NCBI GenBank assembly: GCA_023055355.1
Contig: JALJCS010000004.1
Location: 33,846,244-33,910,243 of the forward strand
Direction of reading: 5' to 3'
Source: Agelaius tricolor
Taxonomy: Eukaryota; Chordata; Aves; Passeriformes; Icteridae
DNA length: 64,000 nucleotides
Shown here: positions 1 through 10,283 of the stretch, one piece after another
Numbering within the stretch: position 1 is the first letter of the stretch
Layout of the letters: each line of letters begins with the position of its first letter
Program-made: the position numbers and the translations under genes
Notes under the pieces: generated by a model
What the model saw: the letters and a program-made list of their open reading frames with translations, nothing else
The model's database searches: none
What the model was told of the DNA's origin: nothing

Positions 1-132
1 CTAAGTTGTTTCATTCTCCCTAGTCTTTCTAAACATACAGAGATGAGGACATAATTCCCAAAGGGTTTAACTAGATCAGTTGTGAGAGTTTAAAGCAAAT
101 ATTAACTCATTCTAACACTCTTTATGCAACAG

Positions 133-325
133 GGCTTACGTTTCAAGAAGGCACATGTGACACATCCTGAACTTAAAGCTACTTTTTGCTTGCCTATCCT
201 TGGTGTAAAAAAGAATCCATCATCTCCTTTGTATACCCAGCTGGGAGTAATTACTAAGGGTACTGTCATTGAGGTGAACGTGAGTGAGCTTGGCCTTGTG
301 ACACAAGGGGGCAAAGTTATCTGGG
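133..325 (+). CDS. NSA2: NSA2 penultimate coding exon
   Basis: This exon encodes part of the C-terminal S8e-like region of NSA2, a nucleolar factor needed for maturation of the pre-60S ribosomal subunit. The translated segment contains [30 protein letters not shown] and [17 protein letters not shown], which I recognise as the very conserved NSA2 C-terminus. A pyrimidine-rich tract and AG at 131-132 precede the exon. It starts in phase 0 at Gly and ends one base into a Gly codon, followed by the strong donor GTAAG at 326. The 193-nt length leaves the phase needed for the next exon at 1692. Upstream exons lie outside the window. Identification is by family recognition; boundaries are from splice signals. 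Confidence 0.95.
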
Positions 326-679
326 GTAAGTAAATTTAACTACTTATACTGCTGAACTACTTTTTAAAGTTTTTAATCTTCATTGCACCGTGTGTTGTCA
401 AGATCTCATCCTCTAGTCATAATTGATGGATTGTTAAAAGTTAGGTTTGGGCTGTAGCAGAAGCAACTAATAGCAACTCTAAAAATACGTGCTTTAAGTG
501 TTAATCTTACACTTTCCATTCAGACTTGCAAAATCAAATTAGATAAAGTTCAGAGCAAAGACTCAGCTTGCTTGCTTGTATATCATATTGAGCAATGCCA
601 CAAATCTGTTACCATGTGAACCATGAACAATTGAACTACACTTGCAGTGGAAGTTCTGTGTAGGAGCCTCATTAACAGA

Positions 680-1404
680 TTCTGCACCTGGGACAGGGCA
701 TCCATGGTTGTATGTATGTATGGACTGGGGAACAGTAGGCTGGAAAGCAGTGCCATGGAAAGGTTGGTGTCAAGTTGAACATGGTCAGCAGTGCCCTGGC
801 AGCCAGGAGGGCCACCCGTGTCCTTGGGGGGCATCAGCCAGGCAAGGGAGGGGATTGTCCTGCTGTGCTCTGCACTGGGGCAGCCTCACCTCCAGTGCTG
901 GGGGCAGCTCTGGGTGCCGCAGTGTAAGAGAGATACAAAACTATGGGGGAGTGTGCAAAGGAGGGCCACAAACATGGTGCAGGGTCTGGAGGGAAAGCTG
1001 TTTGAGGAGTGGCTAAGGTCATTTGGTTTGTTCAGCCTGGAGCAGAGGAGACTGAGGGGAGATATCACTGTGGTCTTCAGTGTCCTCACAAGACGAAGCT
1101 GAGGGGCAGGTCCTGATCTCTTCACTCTTGTGACCAGTGACAGGACTTGAGGTAACAGCACCAAGCTGAGTCAAGGGAGGTTTAAGTTGGTATCAGGGAA
1201 AAGGTTCTTCACCTAGGCTGTGGCTGAGCAGTGGAACAGGCTCCCCAGGGAAGTGGTCACAGCACCAGCCTGACAGATTTCGAGAGGCATTTGAACAATG
1301 CTTTCAGGCACATGGTGTGATTCTTGGGGGTGTCCTGTGCAGGGCCAGAAGTTGGACTAAATGATCCTGATGGATCGCTTCCAACTTAGCATATTCTGTG
1401 ATCT
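680..1404 (+). mobile_element. CR1 LINE fragment in NSA2 intron
   Basis: This is a 5'-truncated CR1 non-LTR retrotransposon on the + strand. The 3' part carries hallmark phrases of avian CR1 3' ends: TTCAGCCTGGAGCAGAGGAG near 1032, GGCTCCCCAGGGAAGTGGTCA near 1240, and TTCCAACTTAGCATATTCTG near 1380. The left part (CAGTGCCCTGGCAGCCAGGA near 790) matches the end of CR1 ORF2. It lies inside the last NSA2 intron in the gene's orientation. Reading frames through it are broken. The left edge is approximate. Confidence 0.85.
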
Positions 1405-1691
1405 TCATAGGATCAGACAGACTTCATTTAACAGAGGAGTTCACTTGGAAACCTAAGATTTTTTTTTTTTAATCTCAGAACTCTAAATGATTCATTTATA
1501 AAAACAGAGCTTTAATATAATGTTTTGAGAACATAAGTTTACAGCTCAGTAGAAGGTAGATTTAGATTTCAAAATGCATTTGAGTCCCTGTGCTTTAGAG
1601 ACTTGTTGATTGCATTTGCAAATATAGAAAGATCTAATCTATAAGAACTACTTCCAGGTTTTATACACATGTACTTCCCTTTTCTCTCTAG

Positions 1692-1759
1692 GGAAATACG
1701 CCCAAGTAACTAATAATCCAGAAAATGATGGCTGTATTAATGCAATTCTACTTGTTTAA
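1692..1759 (+). CDS. NSA2: NSA2 terminal coding exon
   Basis: This is the last coding exon of NSA2. After the acceptor AG at 1690-1691 it completes the split Gly codon and reads [21 protein letters not shown], then stops with TAA at 1757-1759. The phase fits the donor at 326 exactly. The residues match the expected end of the protein, so the gene appears intact here. The intron (326-1691) carries a CR1 copy. Confidence 0.95.
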
Positions 1760-1950
1760 ATTGGATGTGGACACCTACAAAATAAGTGGACTTAACCCAA
1801 ATTTGGAAAATCATTGGAACCTTCAGCCATTCCAGGAGAGTGACCCTACAAGCTGATGAGGAACTTCAGCCAGAAATAACTGCTCACATTTTTATATTTA
1901 TGTTTGCTCAGTTGAACATTGCCCAAATAAAGAGATTTAATTTTTATTTC
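1760..1950 (+). other. NSA2: NSA2 3' UTR
   Basis: This is a short 3' untranslated region after the NSA2 stop. AATAAA at 1926-1931 is followed by a T-rich stretch, so cleavage is expected around 1945-1955. The exact end is inferred. Confidence 0.7.
1926..1931 (+). terminator. NSA2: NSA2 poly(A) signal
   Basis: A canonical AATAAA hexamer lies about 165 bases after the NSA2 stop codon and is followed by T-rich sequence. It is the first good signal downstream of the gene. Confidence 0.75.
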
Positions 1951-2583
1951 TTCATGTGGTATGGATTTGATCTAAACCTTCTTGGTGTTTTTACAATAGC
2001 AGTTTCCTTGCTTAAGTATGTTGTACCTAATTCAGGTCACATTCCTATAGGGGAAATTTCCCATATGGGAAATACAGCCACTATCTCACACAATGTCCTG
2101 CTGTAACAACTAAAGATACAGTAGTGTGTGCTAATTTGTATTTGACTTCTGGGAAAGAAGACTTGGGAGGCTGCAGCTGGAATGTTACTGCAGACTGACA
2201 TTAGAAACCAAGTTTGATACCTGCCCCTGCAGAATCATGGGCTTGGGAGCATGTGAGCAGCAATGGGGGTGTGTGTTACAAATGAATGTTTGAGATTGCT
2301 TAAAAAATCACTGGCAAGGGCACCTGAAAGAAATAGATTTAATATTAAGCAGCAGCACAATGAAGTTGATTGGCAAGATTTGCTCTACTTCTATGAGACA
2401 ATTAAGGCACACTAAGGAAAAAGTGACACAACAAAGCAAAAAAGAAAATCTAGTAAATCAAAACAGAAATTAACCAAGAACTGTCAAGGATGTGTGTGTC
2501 TGTGTGTGTGTAACAAAAGGATAGAAAGGGTAAGGATAAAAAAGAAAACAGTCTGTTTGCAGCCCAGCAGCACTCAAATGTAA
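1951..2583. other. Intergenic, nothing recognised
   Basis: AT-rich sequence downstream of NSA2. Apart from a short imperfect TG run near 2492-2511 I see no gene, repeat family or structured element. Confidence 0.5.
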
Positions 2584-2712
2584 CCATGTTTAACTTATAG
2601 CTTAAACTTCACTCATAACTTAACTTATAACTTAGCCTTAACAGTTTAACAGAGGAATAACATTTAACAGGACTTAACCTAACTTGTAGCTTAACAGCTT
2701 AGTGAAAGAGCA
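2584..2712. repeat. Degenerate TTAACTTATA-type motif cluster
   Basis: About 130 bases are built from repeated variants of a short word (TTAACTTATAGCTTAA, ATAACTTAACTTATAACTTA, CTTAACCTAACTTG, TAGCTTAACAGCTTA). The spacing is irregular, so it is an eroded tandem or low-complexity array, or part of an old interspersed repeat. No coding potential is visible. Confidence 0.5.
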
Positions 2713-3984
2713 ACACTTGACAACATTTAACTTTGCTTATGTCTTTACCTTACAGGCCTAACTTAGTTAGGTACCTCAGATACTTAAACATCTAAGAAAG
2801 CAGAATTTCTCCTAGATTTTCTGTAAAATATGTGCACATGCATACACACAAAGAATTAGTGCAAGGTACCTGTGAAACATTCTCCTCAAAGGTAGAGAAA
2901 TGCTCACTCTGGATGCTTTTTATGTCCTCAGCAGCCAAAGGGTTGGGCCTCAAGGAGTGAGGGTATCCTTGTTCAGCAATCCTGTGTATACAACAAACAA
3001 GGGTTAGCTGGCTCTGAGAGGCCTCACTCAGAAGTTGCTAGTTGCAGCCTGCTGCAGCTCAGGAGAGCTCAGGAGCTATTATTTTTGACCTCTGTGGGCC
3101 CGAGAGAGTGAATTTCAGTCATAACAATGTTTCATCCTGGCCATAGTTTGGGTCGGCCACTTTATTTGAAAGTGTTAGAGCAACAATGTTAGGGCAGTCA
3201 GGCAAGAGAAACTGTTTTCAAGGCTCTTCATTATGAAAACAGGAGCTTGTTATCAGCTGTTTCTGGGAGCAGGCAGTGTTCCTGATGAGCCCTAGAGGAG
3301 CTGAGCCCTGGTGCTGTTCAGTCACGGCTGAGGCCCAGCAAGCTTTTGTCAGATCACTGCGGTGCCTGGAAAAGGAGCAGGGGATGCACTACCACAGAGC
3401 AGGGTGAAAGATAACCACAAGGGCAGCTACTCTCTACCTGCCCCCTTACTTCCTGCCTTTCTCCCCTTTCTTTCCACGACTGCATTAATGGAATGAATTA
3501 ATCTAGGAGAGTGTAGCACCTTAGTTTCAAGCAAGAGAACAGTTTCAGAAGTTAAAATATATGAATTTAAAGGGGCTTAAATATGTGAACTTTGAAAATG
3601 GCTTGACAGTCTTGATACTACAATTATTTGTAGCAATTTTGGTGGCTTTAAGAAATACTGAAGAGAAGCTAAAGGTCACAAGCTTTAGCTGATCAATATA
3701 TATTTAGCTTGCATTCTTGAAATAAAAGAATCAAAGGCTACTTCTAAACTGGGAGCTTTCAGCAATGTTGCAACTGAATTGGTAATCTTCCAGTTATGGA
3801 TTTAGTGGCAAACAGAAATATTTTATCACTGTAAATATCCTCACTACACTCACTACTTTATATTCTTACTCTTAAATAGCATTTCACTTCTAGCCAAAGA
3901 GTTTTTAGCACAAATTGCAAATCAAACCCTAATAAATTTCTTCCAGTTTATACAGGCAGTAGTCACCTACAGCAGATTTGAGTA
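2713..3984. other. Intergenic, possible old unclassified repeat
   Basis: The block from about 2880 to 3430 is richer in G+C than its flanks and has the texture of an old LTR or retroviral fragment. I cannot find terminal repeats, a primer-binding site or a family match by eye. The remainder to 3984 is AT-rich with nothing recognised. Confidence 0.3.
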
Positions 3985-4165
3985 TATCCAGGTGGGGAGA
4001 TTCCACCACCTCTAAGCAACCTGATCCAGCATTTGACCACTTCTAGTTTATACCACTTCTAGTTTTTATTTAAATAGAATTTCCTATATTCCAGTTTTTC
4101 CCCAACTGGGCACCACAGAGTCTTAATCCATCTTTATATCCTGCAGTGATATATGGCCTCTGCCT
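3985..4165 (-). mobile_element. CR1 LINE fragment, minus strand
   Basis: The + strand reads GGTGGGGAGATTCCACCACC followed by TCTAAGCAACCTGATCCAG, the reverse complement of a typical CR1 3' region. Further right, GAATTTCCTATATTCCAG also fits CR1. A 15-base word (ACCACTTCTAGTTTA) is duplicated inside it near 4037-4067. It is short and diverged, with approximate edges. Confidence 0.6.
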
Positions 4166-5410
4166 CCTCCATAGATGTCATTAGGTTTTTGCCTTGATTA
4201 ATGATTCCTGCACAGTTAAACTTCCCTTGAGCTTACCAGAAACACTCCTTAAACAGGAACTTCTGATGCCTAACCAAGGAGGGGCATAGGAGATGATTGC
4301 TCATCCCCAATAGGCTTCGAACATTACTTATCTGAACCATAGCCAGTGGAACGGTACTATTATTACTGGACTTTTGAAGAATTCCAGTAATTACTTACAG
4401 CCAGGATGATGATTAATTGATGTCTTAAGTCAATCAACTTGCAATCCCATAAACAATGTTCCTAAGTGAGGCCCTTCTAACCGTCCTGGGCCACAGCAGG
4501 CTCCTCTGAGTGGAACACTTCCCACAGCTCACCAACTCAAGAGTTTGCAATACTCAGAGGACCCATGTCAAAAGCTGAAGATGGGACCTGAACTGATAGC
4601 TCCCCATATTGCTTAAGGCGCAAACCTCACTCCTTCAGAAATGTAAAGGCATTCAATATGAGTATTTCACTGAACTTAAGGGGAAATTTAGTAGGTATCT
4701 TTATCTTTGTACGTATGCACATACACACACATATCTGTGAGTTGATTTAAACATGTAGCAAGTACACTATAAGCGTTGCCATCTCAGATCTATAATTATG
4801 TTATATTGTTGAGTAAATCCTATTTAATCTCTCCATAAATATTAAACTAGTCAATGATTGAGTGTTGCCAAGTCCTTTACAGATAAACCACCGACGAAGT
4901 CCAGAATTATGACTGTTCTCAATCATGCTCTATCAGCAGTTTGGAATGCTGTGGCATCCCATCTGTAAGGAGAAGGAAGCATCCAAAATTCATATGCGCT
5001 TGTGGTTGAACAGAATGATAAAAGTCAGAGGATCCTCAAAGTTCCATACTTAGCATGGAAATTGGTATGTTAGTCCCTGATCTCCTAGACTCAACAGTGG
5101 GTAGGGTGAAAAGGAACAGTTTGGATAAAGGGTAGGGTGAAAAGGAAGAGAGATGAGGGAGGGGGAAAAGGGAAAGGAAAATCCAGCTGATGGGGTGCCC
5201 AGGTCCTGGGGCTCATGTGCACCTGAGCTTTGTGGAGTCATGGGGATACCTCAGCCCCATTCCTGTGCCTGCACTGTACTGTGTTGTGCTTTATTTGCAG
5301 AAGCCAGAACAAGGATGTTTGTCCTGAAAAAGTGCTGCCCTACCTTTGTATGTCCCCATCTCAATCCATGTCCTGCTCTTGCTCACTGTGTAATTACCAA
5401 CAAACCTTAT
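4166..5410. other. Intergenic, nothing recognised
   Basis: No gene or repeat family recognised. A short direct duplication around GTAGGGTGAAAAGGAA lies near 5101-5147. The stretch ends abruptly at the LTR boundary at 5411. Confidence 0.4.
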
Positions 5411-6008
5411 TGAGATAAGATCCCAATATTACCGGGCGGAACATGCCTGGGCTCGTCTGGCCCTTGCTGCCTGACCAGAGGTGGCAGCTGAAGGGGTTTT
5501 ACCTCAGAGACACCTTTGGCTGGCTGTAAGTTGCAGCTGGCACTTGGAACAAGTCCAGGCAAGCAGGAACTCAGGTTTACCTCTGGTGGAAAGGCTTCAG
5601 GCGATGGTGAAGAGAAAAAGGAGACAGATTCTGGCAGAAGGTTTAATCCAGAGTTTTATTTCGGGGTCACAGATCTCTGAATCTTGTAACAGCGCCAACA
5701 GAATAAAGACCGCATGGTCGCTGTGTCTTTTAAGCCCCAGGGAGAGGGGGAGGGGAAGGGGTAGGTATGCCACCAACCAGGTAGGAAGGGGGAAGGCTCA
5801 GGGGACAAATGACACTTGGATGGCCCAATGTCCCCAGGGCTGAGAGGCATCTTTTGAACTTTGCCAATCAGACCACGGCCTTGCTGGCCTACTGAGATTG
5901 ACGGACAGCTCTCAGCAGGAGGCAAGAGGAGGGGAAGGGAGAAGGTATTGGCACACCTGAGGGAGGAACTGATATAGCTAAAACAGGATATTGCATCACA
6001 CTGCAACA
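5411..6008 (-). repeat. 3' LTR of the class II provirus
   Basis: In proviral sense the LTR runs from TGTTGCAGTGTGATGC (at 6008 leftward) to ATCTTATCTCA (ending at 5411), giving TG...CA ends and a length of 598 bp. Internal signals on the minus strand are a TATA-like TTAAAA at 5728-5733 and AATAAA at 5655-5660, leaving a U5 of roughly 220 bp. It is bounded on the inner side by a purine tract. The first 21 bases on the + strand are repeated exactly at 12725-12745, which is what fixes the outer end. Confidence 0.85.
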
Positions 6009-6021
6009 TCTCCCTCTAGTT
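6009..6021 (-). other. Polypurine tract of the provirus
   Basis: On the minus strand the bases just before the LTR read ACTAGAGGGAGA, a purine-rich tract directly abutting the LTR TG. This is the expected plus-strand priming site in retroviral replication. Confidence 0.7.
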
Positions 6022-6025
6022 TTGT

Positions 6026-6526
6026 TTAAAAAGAAGAGGACTGGGTTTGTGGTGCCGAGTGCTTGCCATACCATGGTTGGTAAATCGGTTCCTCCTCTAC
6101 AGGAGGGTCAGCATTTTCCACTGAGGCTTTCATGTCATCCATTGGAGCACTAAGGGCTTCCAAATGGTAAACTCCAGGAGGGGGAGATGAGCCTGAAATT
6201 AACTTGAGAACCATGCATTTGATTAGTCTGAAAACAATGATAACAACTACAATAACAATAACTAAGATAAACAGTACTAAAATTACAGTTTTCAGAATAG
6301 ATCCCAACCAGCCTGAGAGTCCCCAGCTATTGAACAGTCCACTCAGCCAGTCGTCAGTTTCTCTCTTGATGTCCGAGGGCTTTTGCCATGGTAGTCCATA
6401 CGTGCTTTGGGCTGAGGGACTATCAAGGAGATCACTGGTGGGAAGATCACGAGTAGGACGAGGAGCAGGCTTGGTCTCATGGCATCTTGAGGCTACACAC
6501 GAACCGTGGGATCTAAACTGGTACAA
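6026..6526 (-). pseudogene. env remnant (signal segment plus transmembrane tail)
   Basis: Only two pieces of an envelope gene remain. From 6480 leftward an ATG opens a 45-codon frame (stop at 6343-6345) that begins with a hydrophobic leader (SLLLVLLVIFPPVISLIV), read as a signal peptide. In a different frame of the same DNA, ending at 6026, lies the C-terminal part of a TM subunit. It has TDDWLSGLFNSW, a long hydrophobic membrane anchor (ILVLFILVIVIVVVIIVF), and a cytoplasmic tail ending in QTQSSSF. The receptor-binding surface subunit and most of the TM ectodomain are absent, so there was a large internal deletion. A possible splice acceptor (CTTGTACCAG on the minus strand) lies near 6516-6525. 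It cannot encode an envelope. Confidence 0.8.
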
Positions 6527-6546
6527 GGAAACTTAAGACAAACATA

Positions 6547-7480
6547 TTACAAACTATTCCAGATAGGAGGTTTAAATGGAATTTCCTCCAGAGAACACGT
6601 GCGGCGTTTCCTTCTCCAGGCAGCATTGGCAACCTGGGGTGCTTCTGTCGATTTCTCTGAGACCTTGGGAACATAGGGCCTTACCCATTTGGAAGGAACC
6701 CACTTTAACCCAGAGGGGGTGGACACACAGGCGTATGCACGTCCCCAAGTAACCAATTTGTAAGGTCCCACTGTCTTCCAAGTCTCAGCGTCCTTTACTA
6801 AGACTGGAGGCTTTTCTTTTAACATCGTATGACTGCTCCCCCCAAAGTGGCGTAGGATGGGCGGATTCAGGCTGTCAAAAGAACAGTTCAGAAAATTGAT
6901 TGTGAACAGTGCCCTGGACAACCGGATGTGGGGGGGTTCCAGCTTCAGAACCTGTTGTTGCTGGTCCAGGACTCTTTTAATATCACGGTGAGTCCTTTCT
7001 ACTATGGCTTGACTTGTAGGGAGTAGGGGATGCCAGTTTTGTGCTCTACTTCCCATTGCTGCAGGAAGCTCCCGGATTCCTTGGATTTGTAAGCAGGCTC
7101 ATTATCAGTTTTCAACTCCTTGGGGATGCCCATGAAAGAAAAAGCCTGTAAGAGGTGCTTAATGGCATCATTAGATGACTCTCCTGTGTGGGCAGAGGCA
7201 TAGACTAGTCCAGAAAAGGTATCTACACTAACATGAACGCATTTCTGCCGTTCAAATGACTGTATGTGTGTAACATCTGTCTGCCACAGTTCACAAGTGT
7301 TCAACCCCCTAGGGTTTGCTCCGTACTCACTGTAGGGAGTGCATGTTGTTGGCAATTTGGGCATGTGTCCACAATCGCTTTGGCCTGTTCTCAAGTGATG
7401 TGAAACTGACGAACTAGGCCAGGTGCATTTTGGTGGAAAAGCTGGTGGCTGATTTTTGCCTGTTCAAAAACATTTGGGAG
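6547..7480 (-). pseudogene. pol: integrase domain, broken
   Basis: Integrase pieces occur in successive frames. The N-terminal zinc-binding motif is visible as HQLFH near 7432-7446 and CPNC near 7350-7361, separated by an in-frame TGA near 7391. The catalytic core shows the first Asp (WQTDVTH), the second Asp (KTDNEPAY) and, after a frame change near 7030, the Glu (AIVERTH). The C-terminal DNA-binding part (TWKTVGPYKLVTWGRAYAC, LKWVPSKWVRPY) follows, ending at 6547. All DDE residues survive but are spread over at least three open segments, so no functional integrase is encoded. Confidence 0.85.
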
Positions 7481-8340
7481 AGTGGCCATCACTGCAGGTG
7501 CAGCAAGAGCATCTGCCCTTCTGTTGCCTTCAGCGATAAACCCTGTCAAGTCAGTGTGTGACCAGACGTGCATCACATAAAATGGTTGCTCCCAGTGAGT
7601 GACTAACTTTACAAGTTTTGAGAGCAATTTGAAAAGTGTGATGTTAGACACTTCTTGCAGTATTGTTTGATCTGCCCTGGATACTACTCCTGCTACATAT
7701 GCAGAATCTGTAATCAGATTGAATGGTTCTGAGAACTTTTCAAAAGCCCTAACAACTGCAGCCAACTCAGCAACCTGAGGTGAACCTTCCACCTCAGCAA
7801 TGTCTGTCTCCCATTGCTGGTTTGAAGATCCTTCCAAGTCATAACGGACTTGTGGGACCTCCCATCCGCATCTGTAAAAACGGTCAGAGCCTTTTTTAAA
7901 GGTCTCCTACTCAGAGCACTTCTCAATTTCAGAGTAAATTGAACATCTTGCTCGAAAATTTTGTGGGCAGGCCATTGGACAGAAATTTGTCCTGAGTAGG
8001 AATCCAGAGCAAACTGCAACACTTCATTTTCTCGAAACAATTGTTCCAATATTTGCATAGAATTTTGGCCTGATTTTAACTCAGTTGGAATGTGAATGCA
8101 CTCAAAGTCACATCCTGCTAACTCCTTGATCCAGGTCCTTGCTTTCCAGATCAGTTCTGCTACCAGCTCTTGAGGCTTTGTCATTCTCTTGGACCTTTTG
8201 TGACTGAGGAAAACCCATTCCATGATCAAGAGAGGGTCCCTCTGGTCCTGACCCTTTTTAGGTGTATCCTTTGCCTTAGGTGTTTGTTTTCCCTCCCACT
8301 GGAAAATGGTTCGATGGAGGTGTGGCAACTTACCTAAGAT
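7481..8340 (-). pseudogene. pol: connection and RNase H domain, broken
   Basis: The connection region (KPQELVAELIWKARTWIKEL) is followed by RNase H. The four acidic residues expected in the family are visible: Asp in FTDADG, Glu in QVAELAAVV, Asp in ITDSAYVAGV and Asp in NRRADALAA. A frameshift near 7800 separates the first from the others. It sits between RT and integrase as in betaretroviral pol. Confidence 0.85.
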
Positions 8341-8370
8341 GATAAATTTGAATGGCAGGTCAGGCTGACA

Positions 8371-9330
8371 TCAGTTGGCCTGTCTTGTGGACATTGCCAT
8401 CTGAACTTTTTCTAGAGCTTTCTGTGCCTCTGGGGTAATTGACCTAGGAGCACCTGGATCCTCTCCCCCTTTCAATAAATTGAAAAGAGGGGCAAGGTCT
8501 TCGTTAGTCAGACCAAGCCATGGCCTTACCCAATTTAAAGACCCACACAACTTGTGGACATCCGCAAGGGTCTTGATCTTTGGATTGATTTCTAGTTTTT
8601 GAGGAACAATGGTCCTATTTCCAATCTCTAAGCCCAAATATTTCCAAGGTGGCATCCTTTGAATTTTCTTTTCCTGGAGCTCAAACCCTGCAACAATCAA
8701 TGCATGGATCGTTAGGTCAAGCGCATGTGTGAGTAAATCATCATTGGGGGCACACACAAGGATATCATCTGTATAATAATAGATGATGGCCTTTTCTGCA
8801 GCTGCACGCACTGGGGAAAGCAGGGAAGAGACATACCACTGGCAGATCGCTGGCGAGACCTTAAGGCCCTGAGGGAGAACTGTCCAATGGTACCTTTTCA
8901 TAGGGGCTTCCATGTTGATGGTGGGGACCGAGAATGCAAAACGCGGTGCATCATCAGGGTGGAGGGGAATATGGAAAAAACAATCTTTTATATCAATAAC
9001 AGCTAATTTCCAATCCTGGGGAAGCATTGTTGGGGATGGCACACCAGGCTGGGGAGAGCCCATATCTTCAATGTCATTATTAATTTGTTGGAGGTCATGG
9101 AGGAGCTGCGATCCCTTTTTGTCAGCTTTCTGAATGACAAACACTGGAGAGTTCCATGGGGATGTGGTCTCCACAATGTGACCCTTTTTCAGTTGCTCTT
9201 CCACTAGCTCTTCAAGCGCCCTTATTTTTTGTTTACTGAGTGGCCACTGTTTCACCTCAACTGGTTTGTCTGTCTTCCAATTCAGTTTTTGGGTGTAGCG
9301 CTGTTGAACGACTGCTGTACAAAAATCCTG
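8371..9330 (-). pseudogene. pol: reverse transcriptase domain
   Basis: The longest open segment of the provirus (frame 8371-9411) begins with the end of protease and continues through RT. Recognisable RT landmarks in order are KKGHIVETTSPWNSPVFVI, LHDLQQINNDIEDMG, AVIDIKDCFFHIPLHPDD with the first catalytic Asp, LPQGLKVSPAICQ, and YTDDILVCAPNDD holding the Asp pair. The catalytic box reads YTDD where betaretroviruses usually have YMDD. The thumb follows (KYLGLEIGNR). The frame stays open for 346 codons, so this part is better preserved than its neighbours, but it is isolated by frameshifts on both sides. Confidence 0.9.
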
Positions 9331-10123
9331 TGGGGAGTCTGGAATATCAATTGTGACACTCCACTGGGCTATTAAATCTCTCCCTAACAAAGGGAGAATA
9401 ATCCAACACAAATGGACAGATATTTGCCAATTGTCCGTTTGATCCCTCGATTTGGATGATGCTTTTGGATTGTCTCGCCAATTACATGCCCCCTACACCT
9501 CGAACATGACCGGCAACGTTTTGCAAAGGCCAATGTGCTGGCCAGTCTTGTACTGGGATCACTGTGCAGTCTGCACCTGTGTCTACAAGCATCTCAATGC
9601 ATTTTGACTCCCCACCCCCACTGACATTACACCAGATTTTGGGTTTGTCTCTCCCAATAACTCGGACTAGGGCGACTGTGGGCCCTTGTTTTTGGGTGCC
9701 TTCAGGTAAACACGGCCCAGGGATAGCTTGTCCAACAATTTGTCCTTTGGGAAGAAACAGGGGTGGGTGGAAACAGTGCAGCCTGAGAATGAATTGCTCA
9801 GGATCTGGTGTTGTCATTCCTGGAGCAATTTCGATCTCTTGTGGTGTGTGTTTGGTGTCCCCAGTTACGATGTACTTACAACGAATTTGGTGCCGAGTAC
9901 CCTGCTTTTCTGGGTTGATGGAGACAAAATGCCAGTCAGTGTCTTTCAGGTGGAGTGATTCTGTCAGTTGCAACTTGAAAGGCTCATTGACAGAAGATGT
10001 GGGTAACATAGGTTCACCTAAATCATAACAAAGGTTATTTTGTTTAACTTTCAACAGTGGGCCAGCAGACATGGTCTTTGAAGCATCTGCTTCACTTACA
10101 GAAATAGTAATATTAGCGCGCAC
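9331..10123 (-). pseudogene. pro: retropepsin with upstream dUTPase-position segment
   Basis: A 213-codon frame (9482-10123) ends with the retropepsin active-site motif LVDTGADCTVI at about 9557-9589. After a frame change, the C-terminal retropepsin box appears as LLGRDL near 9380. The 150 or so residues before the active site (including FLPKGQIVGQAIPGP) occupy the place where betaretroviruses carry a dUTPase domain, but I do not see clear dUTPase motifs, so that assignment is tentative. The break between the two protease boxes makes it non-functional. Confidence 0.75.
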
Positions 10124-10283
10124 TTGGTTTGTTTTGGTTCCCTCATTCCCTTGGCCTGCTCTTTTTGTGTCTGCATGCCTGGCAGGCCAGCACTCCCCAT
10201 TCAGTTTTTTTGTTGTTGTTGACCCCCTGGGAGTGCTTGTAGTTCTCCTCCCCTGCTATTTCTAAATTTATCAAATTGCTTTT

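Noticed and set aside
642..1164. Frames of 92-124 codons on both strands
   Set aside because: They lie in or across the CR1 fragment and run through its non-coding 3' region.
1786..2106. 106-codon + strand frame after NSA2
   Set aside because: It begins in the NSA2 3' UTR and runs past the poly(A) signal; AT-rich composition explains it.
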